NCBI GenBank assembly: GCA_020850315.1
Contig: JADZEY010000111.1
Span: 1-41,625, forward strand
Origin: Armatimonadota bacterium
GTDB taxonomy: Bacteria > Bacteroidota > Ignavibacteria > OLB7
Direction of reading: 5' to 3'
DNA length: 41,625 nt
Part shown: positions 33,046 to 41,625 of the stretch, piece by piece
Layout: the number at the start of each line of letters is the position of its first letter
Position numbering within the stretch: position 1 is the stretch's first letter
Notes under the pieces: generated by a model
Seen by the model: the letters and a program-made list of their open reading frames with translations, nothing else
Database searches by the model: none
Told to the model about the DNA's origin: nothing
Made by a program: the position numbers and the translations under genes

Positions 33046-33699
33046 ATGGCAACCATTGATTTTGTGGATCCCTACCTTGCCGGCGATGACGGGCTTGTGG
33101 CAAAGGGGGGGCAATTCACTCCGGAAAATTTGTTGAAGGCCTACGGCATGGGAGTTTTTCCCTGGCCAACCGATGAGGACTCCATCTACTGGGTTTCCCC
33201 GATTGAGCGTGGGGTGATGTTCCTGGACGAACTCCATATCCCCCGAAGCCTTCGGAAGGATCGGGAGCGCACGAACTTCACCTTCACCATTGACCACGAT
33301 TTCCCAAGCGTTATCGCTGCGTGCGCTGCGGCCACCCGCCACGGCCAGCAGGGGACCTGGATTATTGATTCGATGATCGCCGCCTACTGCAATCTTCACC
33401 AGTTGGGATACGCCCACAGCGTGGAAGTTTGGGATGGAGATGAGTTGGTTGGCGGGTTGTATGGCGTGGAGGTGCACGGGATCTATGCCGGCGAAAGTAT
33501 GTTCCACCGCCGCACTAACGCCAGCAAGTTTGCACTGCTGCATATGATAGACCACCTGCGCGAACGCGGCGCCCAGTGGATTGACATCCAGATGGTGACA
33601 CCGCACATGGCGATTCTTGGCGGCAAAGCAATCCCCCGCCACGAGTTTCTGGAATTGCTTGCCGCCACCCAATCCCCCGACCGGAAGCTGTTCGGATAG
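33046..33699 (+). CDS. aat: Leucyl/phenylalanyl-tRNA-protein transferase
   Basis: Aat adds Leu or Phe from aminoacyl-tRNA to proteins with an N-terminal Lys or Arg, marking them for ClpS/ClpAP degradation. From ATG 33046 it is 217 residues, typical length. Motifs are KGGQFTPENLLKAYGMGVFP, WVSPIERGVMFLDELHIPRS, GTWIIDSMIAAYCNLHQLGY, AHSVEVWDGDELVGGLYGV and GESMFHRRTNASKFAL. The frame from 32938 is rejected because its extra 36 residues come from a tandem repeat. It is followed by a barrel gene with only 3 bp between stop and start. The tandem repeat lies in its leader. Confidence 0.96.
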   Translation: MATIDFVDPYLAGDDGLVAKGGQFTPENLLKAYGMGVFPWPTDEDSIYWVSPIERGVMFLDELHIPRSLRKDRERTNFTFTIDHDFPSVIAACAAATRHGQQGTWIIDSMIAAYCNLHQLGYAHSVEVWDGDELVGGLYGVEVHGIYAGESMFHRRTNASKFALLHMIDHLRERGAQWIDIQMVTPHMAILGGKAIPRHEFLELLAATQSPDRKLFG

Positions 33700-33702
33700 C
33701 CG

Positions 33703-34245
33703 ATGCGATTTCTTCTCCCCTTGCTCTTCTTACTCCATTGTTATTCGCTACCAGCGCAGCCCGCTGTGATTAGTGATTCCACCAAGCCAATCCCCCTCTG
33801 GTTCCGGCTTGGGATTGCCTCGATGAAAGGGATTGAGCCGCTGTACGGGTTCGATCTTGGGTTTACGGTGAATTTTATGGAGAGCCACCTGCTTGCCGTG
33901 CGGGTGATGCAGGGGGAAGCGCTTCCTTCCAGCAACTTGCAGCTTCCTGGCCGCCCCCCCGATAATCTTCTGGATGCCAGCCTGCTGTACGGGGTTATCA
34001 CCCGTGATGAAATTGGGCAAGCCGCATTGTTTGCTGGCGTTGGCGTTGCGCATGGCCAGGTGCTGAAAACCGCCCGCAGCGTGCAAACCTTCAGCAGCCT
34101 TAGCTTCCCGGTTGAGGGGCAGTTGATTATTGCCCCGTGGCCAACCCTCGGAATTGGGATAGATTTCCTCTACTCTTTCAACGCTCAAAAAAACTTCTAC
34201 GGATTCTCGCTGGCTCTGCAGGTGGGAAGGGTGCGGCCAGAGTAG
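33703..34245 (+). CDS. Small predicted outer-membrane barrel protein
   Basis: The 180 residues start with a signal peptide (MRFLLPLLFLLHCYSLPAQ). The remainder is built of alternating beta-strands (FDLGFTVNFMESHLLAVRVM, AALFAGVGVAHGQVL, SLSFPVEGQLIIAPWPTLG, IGIDFLYSFNAQKNFYGFSL) ending in an amphipathic strand. This matches an eight-stranded barrel of OmpW/OmpX size. It begins 3 bp after the aat stop and is probably co-transcribed. No family name is recognised and its function is unknown. Confidence 0.68.
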   Translation: MRFLLPLLFLLHCYSLPAQPAVISDSTKPIPLWFRLGIASMKGIEPLYGFDLGFTVNFMESHLLAVRVMQGEALPSSNLQLPGRPPDNLLDASLLYGVITRDEIGQAALFAGVGVAHGQVLKTARSVQTFSSLSFPVEGQLIIAPWPTLGIGIDFLYSFNAQKNFYGFSLALQVGRVRPE

Positions 34246-34308
34246 AGTGATTGCTGCCAAACTGAATGCCACTGCCATCATTTCACTATCCACTGCTAAC
34301 CATCGCTC

Positions 34309-36066
34309 ATGTTCTCCCGCTCCCTTTCCTTTCCAATCCTTGCGGTGCTGGTGCTGCTGCTGACGGCAACCGCCTGTGTGCAGGTGTGGCAGGTGGGTGC
34401 CGAGTGGTTTGTGCAACGTCCGCCGCTTGCAATCGTGATCCGCAATGTGGCAATGGTGGCTGCGCTGCTGGTGGGGGGCTGGCTGCTGATTCCGCGGCCC
34501 AACCGTACCAGCAAAGCGGCCACGCTTCTTGTGGTGGCGGCATCGCTGTTCGGGATTGGCTTGGCAATGCAGTTCCGGCTTGGGCATGATTATCCACGCC
34601 AGCTTTCGCGGGATCAGGTTGCCGCCATTGCCGATTCGGTGCAAGGGAAGCTGCGCGGCGGGACCCAAGACTCTGTCCGCAGGCTAACGCGCCGCATTGC
34701 TGCGGAACAGAACGCCCAGCTTCGCCGCGATTTCGAGGCATCCCGTATTGACCTGCGATTGGCCCGCTCGTTGGAACGCGCCTACGGGCCAACACCCCTT
34801 ACCCAGCAGGTGCTTGGCGGGCGCGCGGTTGGCCCCAGCGATAATCTTCTGCTTCGTCTAATTCCGGTGATTGCTGGGTTGTTAGCATTGTTGTTTGCGG
34901 CGCGCTCCACGGTTCCGGTGCTTCTCAGCTCCCACTGGAAATTGGTGGGATTCTACGGCAGCTTTGCTGTGTGCATCGTCACGTTTGTCTATCTAACCGT
35001 TAGCGGTGGGATTCGTGGAGCAACCTTTGCCCCGCAAGAATTGCTGAAGCTGACGCTGCCGGTTGCATGGGCCGGGTTCTTACTCCATTTCCGCAACGCA
35101 CTGCGGCCCGAACATCGCGGGGCGTTCACCAAATCCCCACTTGCCCTTTGGATCTACATCGTCGGGTTGCTGACGCTCCCGTTGGGGGTGTTTCTGGTGA
35201 TGCGTGATTTCGGCCAGTTTCTGGTGATTGGATTGGCGCAAGTGCTGTTGCTTGCCTGGTTCACCCGAAGCCCCCTGTACGTTGTGCTGTTCACCGGCGG
35301 ATTTTTGGCAACCGGAATCACACTGCTGTCGGGAAAAACGTTTTCGGCAACAACGTTGCTGCTGCTGTTGGGGGTGGTGGTGGGGGCGGTGCTGGCCCTG
35401 GGCGCGGTGGAACGCTACCGCCGCCGCGACAGCTTGTGGACTGGGGCATCGCTGGCACTGGCGGGCTACACTGCCATTGCCATGCTTGCTGTGCAGTTGC
35501 CGTTCATCGCCCGGATGATTGCCACCCCACGCCAACGATTTCTGCTCTGGGCCGATCTGTACAGCCGCCACGGCGACCCCGCGTGGTGGGATCGCTCGCG
35601 CCAAATTATCGAGGCACTCTACGCCTTCGATGCCGGGGGGCTTGCCGGGCGCGGGCTTGGCGAAGGAACACCGTTTCTGATCCCTAAAGCTGCCAGCGAT
35701 TTTGTGTTTGCTGCCGTCACCGAGGAGCTTGGGATGCTTGGCGGGCTGCTGCTGATTCTCTCCTTCCTAAGCCTTGTTGCCATTGGGCTGCGGTTTGCGC
35801 GCCAGCAGGGGGAAACCACGTTTGGCGGTTTGGTGATTGCCGGCGCAACACTGCTGCTTGGGGTGCAAGCCGTGGTGCACATTGCCGGAACCATGAACCT
35901 TCTGCCGATGACCGGCATCACCCTCCCGTTAGTCTCCAGCGGGGTCAGCTCGGCAGCGGTCAGCTGGGCACTGGTGGGGATTATTCTGGGGATTGGTTCG
36001 CAATCCACCGAAGCCAAAACTGTGGTGATCCGGAAAGATCTGCAGCAGCCAACGCTCCGCCCCTAA
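34309..36066 (+). CDS. SEDS-family (FtsW/RodA-type) peptidoglycan polymerase, enlarged
   Basis: The C-terminal 380 residues match the SEDS family: VMRDFGQFLVIGLAQVLLLAW where others read PDLGT, YAFDAGGLAGRGLGEGTPFL, IPKAASDFVFAAVTEELGML and GVQAVVHIAGTMNLLPMTGIT, then LPLVSSGVSSAAVSWALVG. SEDS proteins polymerise lipid II glycan strands with a class B penicillin-binding protein. Here there are 585 residues instead of about 380-420. The extra N-terminal part has about three membrane helices and an 80-residue charged loop (about 105-185). No class B PBP lies nearby. Whether it acts as FtsW or RodA cannot be told, so no symbol is given. A terminator-like hairpin follows. Confidence 0.85.
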   Translation: MFSRSLSFPILAVLVLLLTATACVQVWQVGAEWFVQRPPLAIVIRNVAMVAALLVGGWLLIPRPNRTSKAATLLVVAASLFGIGLAMQFRLGHDYPRQLSRDQVAAIADSVQGKLRGGTQDSVRRLTRRIAAEQNAQLRRDFEASRIDLRLARSLERAYGPTPLTQQVLGGRAVGPSDNLLLRLIPVIAGLLALLFAARSTVPVLLSSHWKLVGFYGSFAVCIVTFVYLTVSGGIRGATFAPQELLKLTLPVAWAGFLLHFRNALRPEHRGAFTKSPLALWIYIVGLLTLPLGVFLVMRDFGQFLVIGLAQVLLLAWFTRSPLYVVLFTGGFLATGITLLSGKTFSATTLLLLLGVVVGAVLALGAVERYRRRDSLWTGASLALAGYTAIAMLAVQLPFIARMIATPRQRFLLWADLYSRHGDPAWWDRSRQIIEALYAFDAGGLAGRGLGEGTPFLIPKAASDFVFAAVTEELGMLGGLLLILSFLSLVAIGLRFARQQGETTFGGLVIAGATLLLGVQAVVHIAGTMNLLPMTGITLPLVSSGVSSAAVSWALVGIILGIGSQSTEAKTVVIRKDLQQPTLRP

Positions 36067-36111
36067 CCACCAGATTTTTCACCTGATATATCTAAGAAGT
36101 AGCCAGCAAGT

Positions 36112-36163
36112 AGAGAGCGCAGAGTGTTTGACTGAGATCAGCATTCTACGCTCTCTCTCTTTT
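36112..36163 (+). terminator. Terminator-like hairpin after the SEDS gene
   Basis: AGAGAGCG pairs with CGCTCTCT, and AGAGTG with CATTCT, around a 15-base loop, with one internal mismatch. The sequence then reads CTCTTTT. It lies 45 bp after the SEDS stop. Confidence 0.6.
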
Positions 36164-36244
36164 CCGAACTCTATGTAAGCCGCCCCGATCCTCCTCCCCC
36201 CCTCCGCACTCTCTCCGCTCCACCACTTCTTCTTTCTCTTCCCA

Positions 36245-36427
36245 CATCCGACACTCGGCGTTCGACATTCGACATTTTTTTCTCTCACTTCCCAACTGTG
36301 GCCGCTGCAAACCGCAGGTGTGGCCGGGGGGGAATAGATTGAAAAGAGTGGCGATAGAGCAACCAACAAACGCCCTCTGCCCCCCCTTTCTCTTTCTGCT
36401 CATTCGACATTGGAAATTCGACATTCC
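36245..36427. repeat. ATTCGACAT repeats in the gap before the FN3 gene
   Basis: ATTCGACATTC-type units occur at 36245-36280 and 36401-36427. They flank a purine/pyrimidine-rich stretch. No gene is seen in the 379-bp gap from 36067 to 36445 apart from these repeats and the hairpin at 36112. The second unit ends 18 bp before the next start codon. Confidence 0.6.
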
Positions 36428-36445
36428 ACATAACTGATTCGCGAT

Positions 36446-38242
36446 ATGAAAGCACTACTTACCTATGCCGCAGCCTTGCTGCTGATGACGATGGCGGCCA
36501 TTGCCCAGCCAGCGCCGAACCAACCGCCAAACGGCGCAACCGATCTGCCAACCGATGTGACGTTGGGCTGGCGACCGCTGAAAACGGCGGCGAGCTACGA
36601 GGTGGAAATCGCCCTAAAAAGTGATTTCACGCAGATCTACAACCTGATGGCGACCGAAGCGACAACCGCCGAGGCCGCAAATTTGAACTACTCCACCACC
36701 TACTACTGGCACGTCCGGGGGATTGATTCCGAAGGGGTGGCCACCGATTGGAGCAGCACGCAATCGTTCACCACCATTGCTTCCACCGGAATCCCGCAGC
36801 CCATTTCCCCGGAAGATGGCGCGACCGACCAACCTACCAGTGTGATGTTGCAATGGAGCGGCGTAGCCGGGGTTGGCGGGTACGATGTGCAATGGAGTAA
36901 CGACCCTGCGTTCCCAACTGGCGGGGCGCAAACGGCAACGGTTACGGGAACCACACACCAGTTGCCGACGCTTGGTTATGGGGCCACAACATACTGGCGG
37001 GTTCGGGTAACGGCTGCGGCTGCGGCCACGCCGTGGTCGCGGTATGCGGCCTTCACCACTGGCTTTCCCACCCCCGATCCCCTTTCCCCGCCGCTGCTAA
37101 TTTCCCCGGCAAACGGCCAAGCAAACCAGCCGGAATCGGTGATATTGGTGTGGCATCACGTGGCCGCAAAGGATCCGATCTACGAAATAGAGGTTGCCAG
37201 CGACCCACAGTTCGCCAACGTTGCCTACTCCGATGCCGGAGTAACCGACACCGCCTACGCGCTGGGCAATCTCCCCGCAGGGCAAACCTTCCACTGGCGC
37301 GTTCGTGCCGATAATGGTGAGGTAAAAAGCGATTGGTCGGGTGTGTTCAATTTCAGCACCGCGCCGGAATCCCCCATTAGTTTGCTGGCCCCGCAGCTGC
37401 TAACGCCACCGAACAACACCACCAGCGCGCCGCTCCTTGTCACGATGACATGGGACAGCATCCCAGAAGCCAGCGATTACGAAGTGGAGATTGGGAAGGA
37501 TGCCACGTTCGAATCGGTTGACACCACGCTCACCAGCACCACCGCCTGGGCCGAGCTTGCCGGATTGCCGAACGCCACAACCTACCACTGGCGCGCCCGC
37601 GCACGGAGCGGGGCCGCAACCAGCGCGTGGTCCCGCCCCTTCCAGTTTACCACCGAATCGGTGGAGCCGCAGTTGCCTTCGTTGCCGGAGTTGATTGCCC
37701 CGGCGGACGGTTCCACCGGCGTGATGAACCCGGTTCAGCTTCGGTGGAAAGCCGCAAGCAACGGGCAAAGCTACATCGTTGAAATCTCCAACAGCGGCGC
37801 GTTCGCTGGCGAGCAAAACAAGGTTCAGATAACATCCGTGGATCACTATTTAGACTCACTGCCGGAAGGGACAAAGCAGTGGTGGCGGGTTCGCGCGGCA
37901 AACCAGTACGGCCAAAGCGAAGCAACGAAGCCGTGGAGTTTCACCACCAACATCAGCACACCGACAGGGGTGGAAGAGGAAGCATCAGTAGCGGCGTTGC
38001 AAGTTCGGGTCTATCCAATCCCGGCCTCGGCAACGATGACGGTTCAGCTTCCGGAAAGGAGCGAAAACGGAGCAAGCGTCACGCTGTTTACGGCAGAAGG
38101 AATCACGGCAATCACCACCAACATTGCAGCCGGGACAACCACTGCAACAATCTCAACCGCCCCCCTGCCGGCGGGTATCTACTGGTGCGTGATTTGTGCC
38201 GATGGCAGCAAGGCAACGCGGGCAGTGGTGATAGTGAAATAG
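36446..38242 (+). CDS. Secreted FN3-repeat protein with T9SS sorting domain
   Basis: A 598-residue surface protein with a signal peptide (about 1-20). Five fibronectin-III-like repeats follow, each about 95 residues: a PNGATDLPTDVTLGW-type start, a strand pair with YxVEI or YDVQWS, and an end such as TTYYWHVRGIDSEGVATDWS or TFHWRVRADNGEVKSDWSG. The C-terminal 80 residues form a T9SS type A sorting domain ending GIYWCVICADGSKATRAVVI. It carries no catalytic domain, so a binding or scaffold role is likely. The downstream protease, 48 bp away, shares FN3 modules and the same export route. Confidence 0.85.
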   Translation: MKALLTYAAALLLMTMAAIAQPAPNQPPNGATDLPTDVTLGWRPLKTAASYEVEIALKSDFTQIYNLMATEATTAEAANLNYSTTYYWHVRGIDSEGVATDWSSTQSFTTIASTGIPQPISPEDGATDQPTSVMLQWSGVAGVGGYDVQWSNDPAFPTGGAQTATVTGTTHQLPTLGYGATTYWRVRVTAAAAATPWSRYAAFTTGFPTPDPLSPPLLISPANGQANQPESVILVWHHVAAKDPIYEIEVASDPQFANVAYSDAGVTDTAYALGNLPAGQTFHWRVRADNGEVKSDWSGVFNFSTAPESPISLLAPQLLTPPNNTTSAPLLVTMTWDSIPEASDYEVEIGKDATFESVDTTLTSTTAWAELAGLPNATTYHWRARARSGAATSAWSRPFQFTTESVEPQLPSLPELIAPADGSTGVMNPVQLRWKAASNGQSYIVEISNSGAFAGEQNKVQITSVDHYLDSLPEGTKQWWRVRAANQYGQSEATKPWSFTTNISTPTGVEEEASVAALQVRVYPIPASATMTVQLPERSENGASVTLFTAEGITAITTNIAAGTTTATISTAPLPAGIYWCVICADGSKATRAVVIVK

Positions 38243-38290
38243 GAGCAAACCGACAGGCGAACAGAACACACAGAACAAGCAACAAAGACC

Positions 38291-41236
38291 ATGAATACAA
38301 CATCGTTATTTCGCCGGATGGCCGCGCTTGTGGGCGCAGCATTGTTGGGGGCATTGCCAGCCGCAGCGCAATCCCCCGCAGGGCAACCCGGGCCAACACC
38401 AATGGCACCGATTTATGCACGCTACATTGGAGTGGATAAGCTGTGGGGAGGAACGTACAAACTGGATGGGAAAGGGGATACGGTAGGATTGTTCGAGTTT
38501 CAGAACTACCCGCAGCTGCTGCATCCCGAGCTTCAGCATATGGTGTCGCGGGCGTTTGCGCCAACAATGCCCGCCGAGCAGAAACCGGACGTTCACCCAA
38601 CACAGGTGATGGGGGTGCTAACGGGGAAAGGGGTTAATGCCATGCGAAAAGGATGCGTCAACCAAAGCACCATTGATATGTACGCCACCGACGGGTCGCC
38701 CGCGCAGTTTATCCAACAAGCGGGGAAACGGAACTGGCAGATCAGCAACCACTCCTACGGCATCAACCGTGGCTGGGTCCAGACACGCCTTCCCAGCAAG
38801 GCGTTGGTGTGGGTCTGGAACGGCACGCTGGACGGATCGCCGAACACAAAAGACCGTGAGGACCCGCACTTTGGACACTACGATAAGTTCGCCCGCCAAA
38901 TGGACTCGGTGATGTACGCCCGGCCAACACAAATCCCCGTTGTGGCCGCTGGCAACCAACGTGGGATTGCCCCGGCAGGCGATACGGCATATGCGTTCAT
39001 CCTTGCTGGCACGGAGTTCAGCAGCAACACTGGCGATATGCCGCATCCCGCAAACGGGGGAGCCGGCGGATGGGATGTGTTGGCCAGCATCGGGCTTGCA
39101 AAAAATGCCATTGTTGTTGGGGCCGTTGACTCCACCAACAAACTATGGGCCCACAGCAACACTGGCCCCACCGACGATGGGCGGATCAAACCCGACGTGG
39201 TGGCACTTGGTGTGGATGTTCCCCTTTCGGGGAAGGTTGGAAACTTGCTTAGCTACACAACCGCTTCCGGCACCTCCTACGCGGCCCCGGCTGTCAGCGG
39301 TGCGTTGCTCCAGCTGCGGGAATACTGGCGGAAGTTCAATCCCACAGCTCCGTTCACCGCAGCCACCGCGCGCGGGTTGCTGATCCACACCGCCCGCGAC
39401 ATTGATAACATCGGTCCCGACTACCGCACAGGCTGGGGAAAAGTTGATGCGCAAGCTGCCGCCGATCTGATTCAGTTGAACTCAACAAACAACGGCTTCT
39501 CCATCCGGCAAGCAACGCTGAAGCAAGGGGAGAGCTACGAGTTCTACATCAAATCCTACACCAACGGACCTGTTCGCGGGACTATCGCCTGGAACGACCC
39601 GCCCGGGATTGTGATGACCGGACCAAGCGGCCGCATCACCTTGAACAACCGAACCCCAACGCTGATAAACGATCTGGATATCCGGATGTATGAGGTGCTG
39701 AACAACGGGAAAACCGCGTTGAACAAAGTCTATCACCCATTCACCTTGGACCCAACCAAGCCAGCCGAGGAAGCCAACTACGCCGACAATGTTGTTGATA
39801 ATGTTGAGCAGATCTATTTCAAGGCTGTGAACACCTACCTTCCTGGGCAGTTCAGCTTTGTGTACAAAGTGGTTATCAAGCACAAGGGGACGTTAAGCGG
39901 TGGGAAGCAAGATTTCGCACTGTTCATGAGTGGTGCATCGGAGGTGCTGCTGGCACCACAAGAAGTGAAAGTTGCCACCAACGGAATTGCCCCAAAAGGT
40001 GGCGCAAGCCTTGCCGCCACCAGCGCGTTTGTGACCTGGAACGCAGCCCCCGGCGCCACCAACTACGACGTTCAGTACCGCACAATCGGCAGCCAGCAGT
40101 GGACGGCAATCAACAACGTTTCCAAAACGGAGGCGAAGCTGGATAACCTTCAGGCGGCCACCTACCAGGTGCAGGTGCGGGCGCGGCATGGGGCAGTGGT
40201 TAGCCCCTGGACCAGCGTGGTGCAATTCTACGGAAGCACACCAGTGAAACCGTCCGAGGTGTGGATCACACAACAGACCACCACCAGCGGAGTTGTGAAC
40301 TGGACTGCCGTAAACGGCGCAACCCAATACGAAGTGCAGTGGGCGCGGATTGCTGGCGACAACACAGTGCTGGGGGGATGGAAAAAGAAAGTGGTGAACG
40401 GCACCTCCACTACGCTAAGCAGTCTCTATCCCGACCAATACTACGCCGTGTACGTCCGCACCAAATACGCCAACAACTTGCTAAGCGATTACAGCGACGT
40501 GCAAGCCTTCTGGACCCTAAGCGATTGCAGCAGCTACGAACCGAACAACACCCCACCCAACGCCCGAAAAATCCGCACGGGGGATTACGCCGATGGGATG
40601 CTCTGCAAAGGAGATAAGGAAGATTGGTTCCTGATCTACAACCCCAGCGGCTTCAAGAATTTGCAGGTGACATTTTACGAGCACTCCAAGCCGTTCAAGC
40701 TGACCATCTACCGCCAGCCGATCAACGGCGGAACGGTTAGCGCGGTGCCGAACACCACAATCACCAACAACGGCACACAAAGCGTGAAGGTGAACAATGC
40801 TGACTTCGCCAACTACAACTACTACGTGCAGGTGTGGGTCAACGACCCGAACGTCACCTACAGCGACAGTGAGCCTTTTACCATCATTGCCACCACCAAA
40901 GCAACACCGTACCAAGCTAACGGCGATGCAGTGCCAACCCCAATGGCAAAACCAAGTATCGAGGAATCGAGGGAAGCTGCGGCTGGGGCTATCCAACTCT
41001 ATCCAAACCCCGCCAACAGCAGCACTACCATTGGCTTCCGTGGCGTTCCTTCGGGAAGCAATGTTCGGTTGGTGGTGTATGATGCCAGGGGCAGGGTGGC
41101 CTACTCCATTGATGGAATTGTTTCCCCGAACAACAGCATAGTTCTGCCAACCGAAGGGCTGCCAACCGGAGCCTACATGGTGGAAGCAATCGCCGACAAC
41201 AAGCGGCTAACCAAACGGCTGATGGTGGTGCGGTAA
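38291..41236 (+). CDS. Secreted S8 (subtilisin-like) protease with FN3, PPC and T9SS domains
   Basis: A 981-residue protein: signal peptide (about 1-27), S8 domain (about 35-395), beta-sandwich (about 400-555), two FN3 repeats (about 560-745), a pre-peptidase C-terminal (PPC) domain (EPNNTPPNARKI, GDKEDWFLIYNPSG) and a T9SS sorting domain (from about 905) ending GAYMVEAIADNKRLTKRLMV. Catalytic His102 (HPTQVMG) and Ser329 (GTSYAAPAVSG) and the oxyanion Asn222 (VAAGNQRG) are visible. At the usual VxDxG position the sequence reads VGLFEFQN, with Glu69 in place of Asp. That could be a glutamate variant, or the true Asp may lie elsewhere. It may be co-transcribed with the FN3 gene 48 bp upstream. 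Confidence 0.87.
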   Translation: MNTTSLFRRMAALVGAALLGALPAAAQSPAGQPGPTPMAPIYARYIGVDKLWGGTYKLDGKGDTVGLFEFQNYPQLLHPELQHMVSRAFAPTMPAEQKPDVHPTQVMGVLTGKGVNAMRKGCVNQSTIDMYATDGSPAQFIQQAGKRNWQISNHSYGINRGWVQTRLPSKALVWVWNGTLDGSPNTKDREDPHFGHYDKFARQMDSVMYARPTQIPVVAAGNQRGIAPAGDTAYAFILAGTEFSSNTGDMPHPANGGAGGWDVLASIGLAKNAIVVGAVDSTNKLWAHSNTGPTDDGRIKPDVVALGVDVPLSGKVGNLLSYTTASGTSYAAPAVSGALLQLREYWRKFNPTAPFTAATARGLLIHTARDIDNIGPDYRTGWGKVDAQAAADLIQLNSTNNGFSIRQATLKQGESYEFYIKSYTNGPVRGTIAWNDPPGIVMTGPSGRITLNNRTPTLINDLDIRMYEVLNNGKTALNKVYHPFTLDPTKPAEEANYADNVVDNVEQIYFKAVNTYLPGQFSFVYKVVIKHKGTLSGGKQDFALFMSGASEVLLAPQEVKVATNGIAPKGGASLAATSAFVTWNAAPGATNYDVQYRTIGSQQWTAINNVSKTEAKLDNLQAATYQVQVRARHGAVVSPWTSVVQFYGSTPVKPSEVWITQQTTTSGVVNWTAVNGATQYEVQWARIAGDNTVLGGWKKKVVNGTSTTLSSLYPDQYYAVYVRTKYANNLLSDYSDVQAFWTLSDCSSYEPNNTPPNARKIRTGDYADGMLCKGDKEDWFLIYNPSGFKNLQVTFYEHSKPFKLTIYRQPINGGTVSAVPNTTITNNGTQSVKVNNADFANYNYYVQVWVNDPNVTYSDSEPFTIIATTKATPYQANGDAVPTPMAKPSIEESREAAAGAIQLYPNPANSSTTIGFRGVPSGSNVRLVVYDARGRVAYSIDGIVSPNNSIVLPTEGLPTGAYMVEAIADNKRLTKRLMVVR

Positions 41237-41289
41237 GAAGCACAACAATAGCAACGATATGCGGGGGGGAGACGAGAGCACGCACAACA

Positions 41290-41331
41290 GCGCGGAGGTT
41301 GCCAGCATGGTAGCCTCCGCGCAACGTTTTT
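41290..41331 (+). terminator. Intrinsic terminator after the S8 protease gene
   Basis: GCGCGGAGG (41290-41298) pairs with CCTCCGCGC (41314-41322), extended by weaker pairing inside, followed by AACG and TTTTT. It lies 53 bp after the stop codon. No gene is seen from 41237 to 41475. Confidence 0.85.
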
Positions 41332-41475
41332 GTGGGGGGAATGATTGTTTTTGGCGGATGATGATGCATGGAGTAACGTGGTTTGCGAGAAACCTACGTG
41401 ATCTGTGATGGAGAGTAGGAACCGCTACCTGTTATCGGGAGAAGTGAGTTGGAGCAATTTTTAGCCTACCGAAAT

Positions 41476-41601
41476 TATACTCGCGTGCTTTCAGTTTACG
41501 AAATTGTCACCCTGTTTACCCCGATTTGATCGGGGCGAAGACGAGGCCTATACAGGGCCTGACAAGAATAGAATTTCGCAATCTCAACACACGCGAGTAT
41601 A
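41476..41601. mobile_element. 126-bp MITE of IS630 type
   Basis: The element has 30-bp terminal inverted repeats (41476-41505 and 41572-41601; 25 of 30 positions match), each ending in TATA at the outer edge, consistent with a TA target duplication. Its left repeat matches the terminal repeat of the IS at 96-125 in 27 of 30 positions, so that IS or a relative probably moves it. The 66-bp core has no open frame of note and folds: CCCTGT pairs with ACAGGG, and CCCCGAT with ATCGGGG around TTG. It lies in noncoding sequence 240 bp after the S8 gene. Confidence 0.82.
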
Positions 41602-41625
41602 GCCATGCAATACATAATGATAATA

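Overview
The window reads as a chromosomal segment of a fairly GC-rich (about 57-60% in host genes) Gram-negative bacterium of the Bacteroidota/Chlorobiota side of the tree. The evidence is four secreted proteins ending in type IX secretion (T9SS) sorting-domain-like tails, several promoters of the Bacteroidota form TTG-N19-21-TAnnTTTG, few clear Shine-Dalgarno sequences, and outer-membrane barrels and lipoproteins. Ca. Kapabacteria or Ignavibacteria-like lineages fit, but this is inference; no rRNA or marker phylogeny is available here.

Layout. 1-125: right end of an IS630-type insertion sequence that has cut an EcoRII-like restriction gene. 70-1818: AT-rich restriction-modification island, with a Dcm/M.EcoRII-type methyltransferase carrying a putative DNA-binding N-terminus and a perfect tandem 9-bp repeat upstream. 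1972-5450: deoxyhypusine-synthase-like enzyme, a T9SS beta-helix protein and a family of intergenic hairpin repeats. 5451-9139: TerC protein, terminator, promoter, tRNA-Thr(CGT), M1 aminopeptidase. 9140-11259: palindromic repeats and a coupled pair, a SEC-C protein and a DUF433-nucleotidyltransferase fusion. 11406-14624: Omp85-like barrel and two secreted or envelope proteins. 14688-21166: likely unit ispH - six-hairpin glycosidase-like protein - Asp-box/toroid protein, preceded by a terminator and a KTSC-domain gene. 21446-25385: HisC-like aminotransferase, 4-hydroxyphenylpyruvate dioxygenase and glutamate dehydrogenase, a coherent tyrosine-to-homogentisate set. 25522-29058 (minus): coupled envelope operon of VWA-OmpA lipoprotein, T9SS protein and barrel protein. 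29317-36066 (plus): M16 zinc protease, Aat, small barrel protein, enlarged SEDS (FtsW/RodA) protein. 36446-41236: fibronectin-III-repeat protein and subtilisin-like protease, both T9SS clients. 41476-41601: a 126-bp MITE whose terminal inverted repeats match those of the IS at the left edge.

How it fits together. Most of the window is envelope biology: secreted T9SS clients, proteases, barrels, a peptidoglycan-binding lipoprotein and a SEDS polymerase, interleaved with housekeeping genes (ispH, aat, tRNA-Thr) and an aromatic amino-acid module. The least explained items are the insertion-broken restriction system with its putative self-regulating methyltransferase, the IS/MITE pair at the two window edges, the DUF433-nucleotidyltransferase/SEC-C pair, the VWA-OmpA/T9SS/barrel operon, and the intergenic repeat families. 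All assignments come from reading motifs; no database search was run.
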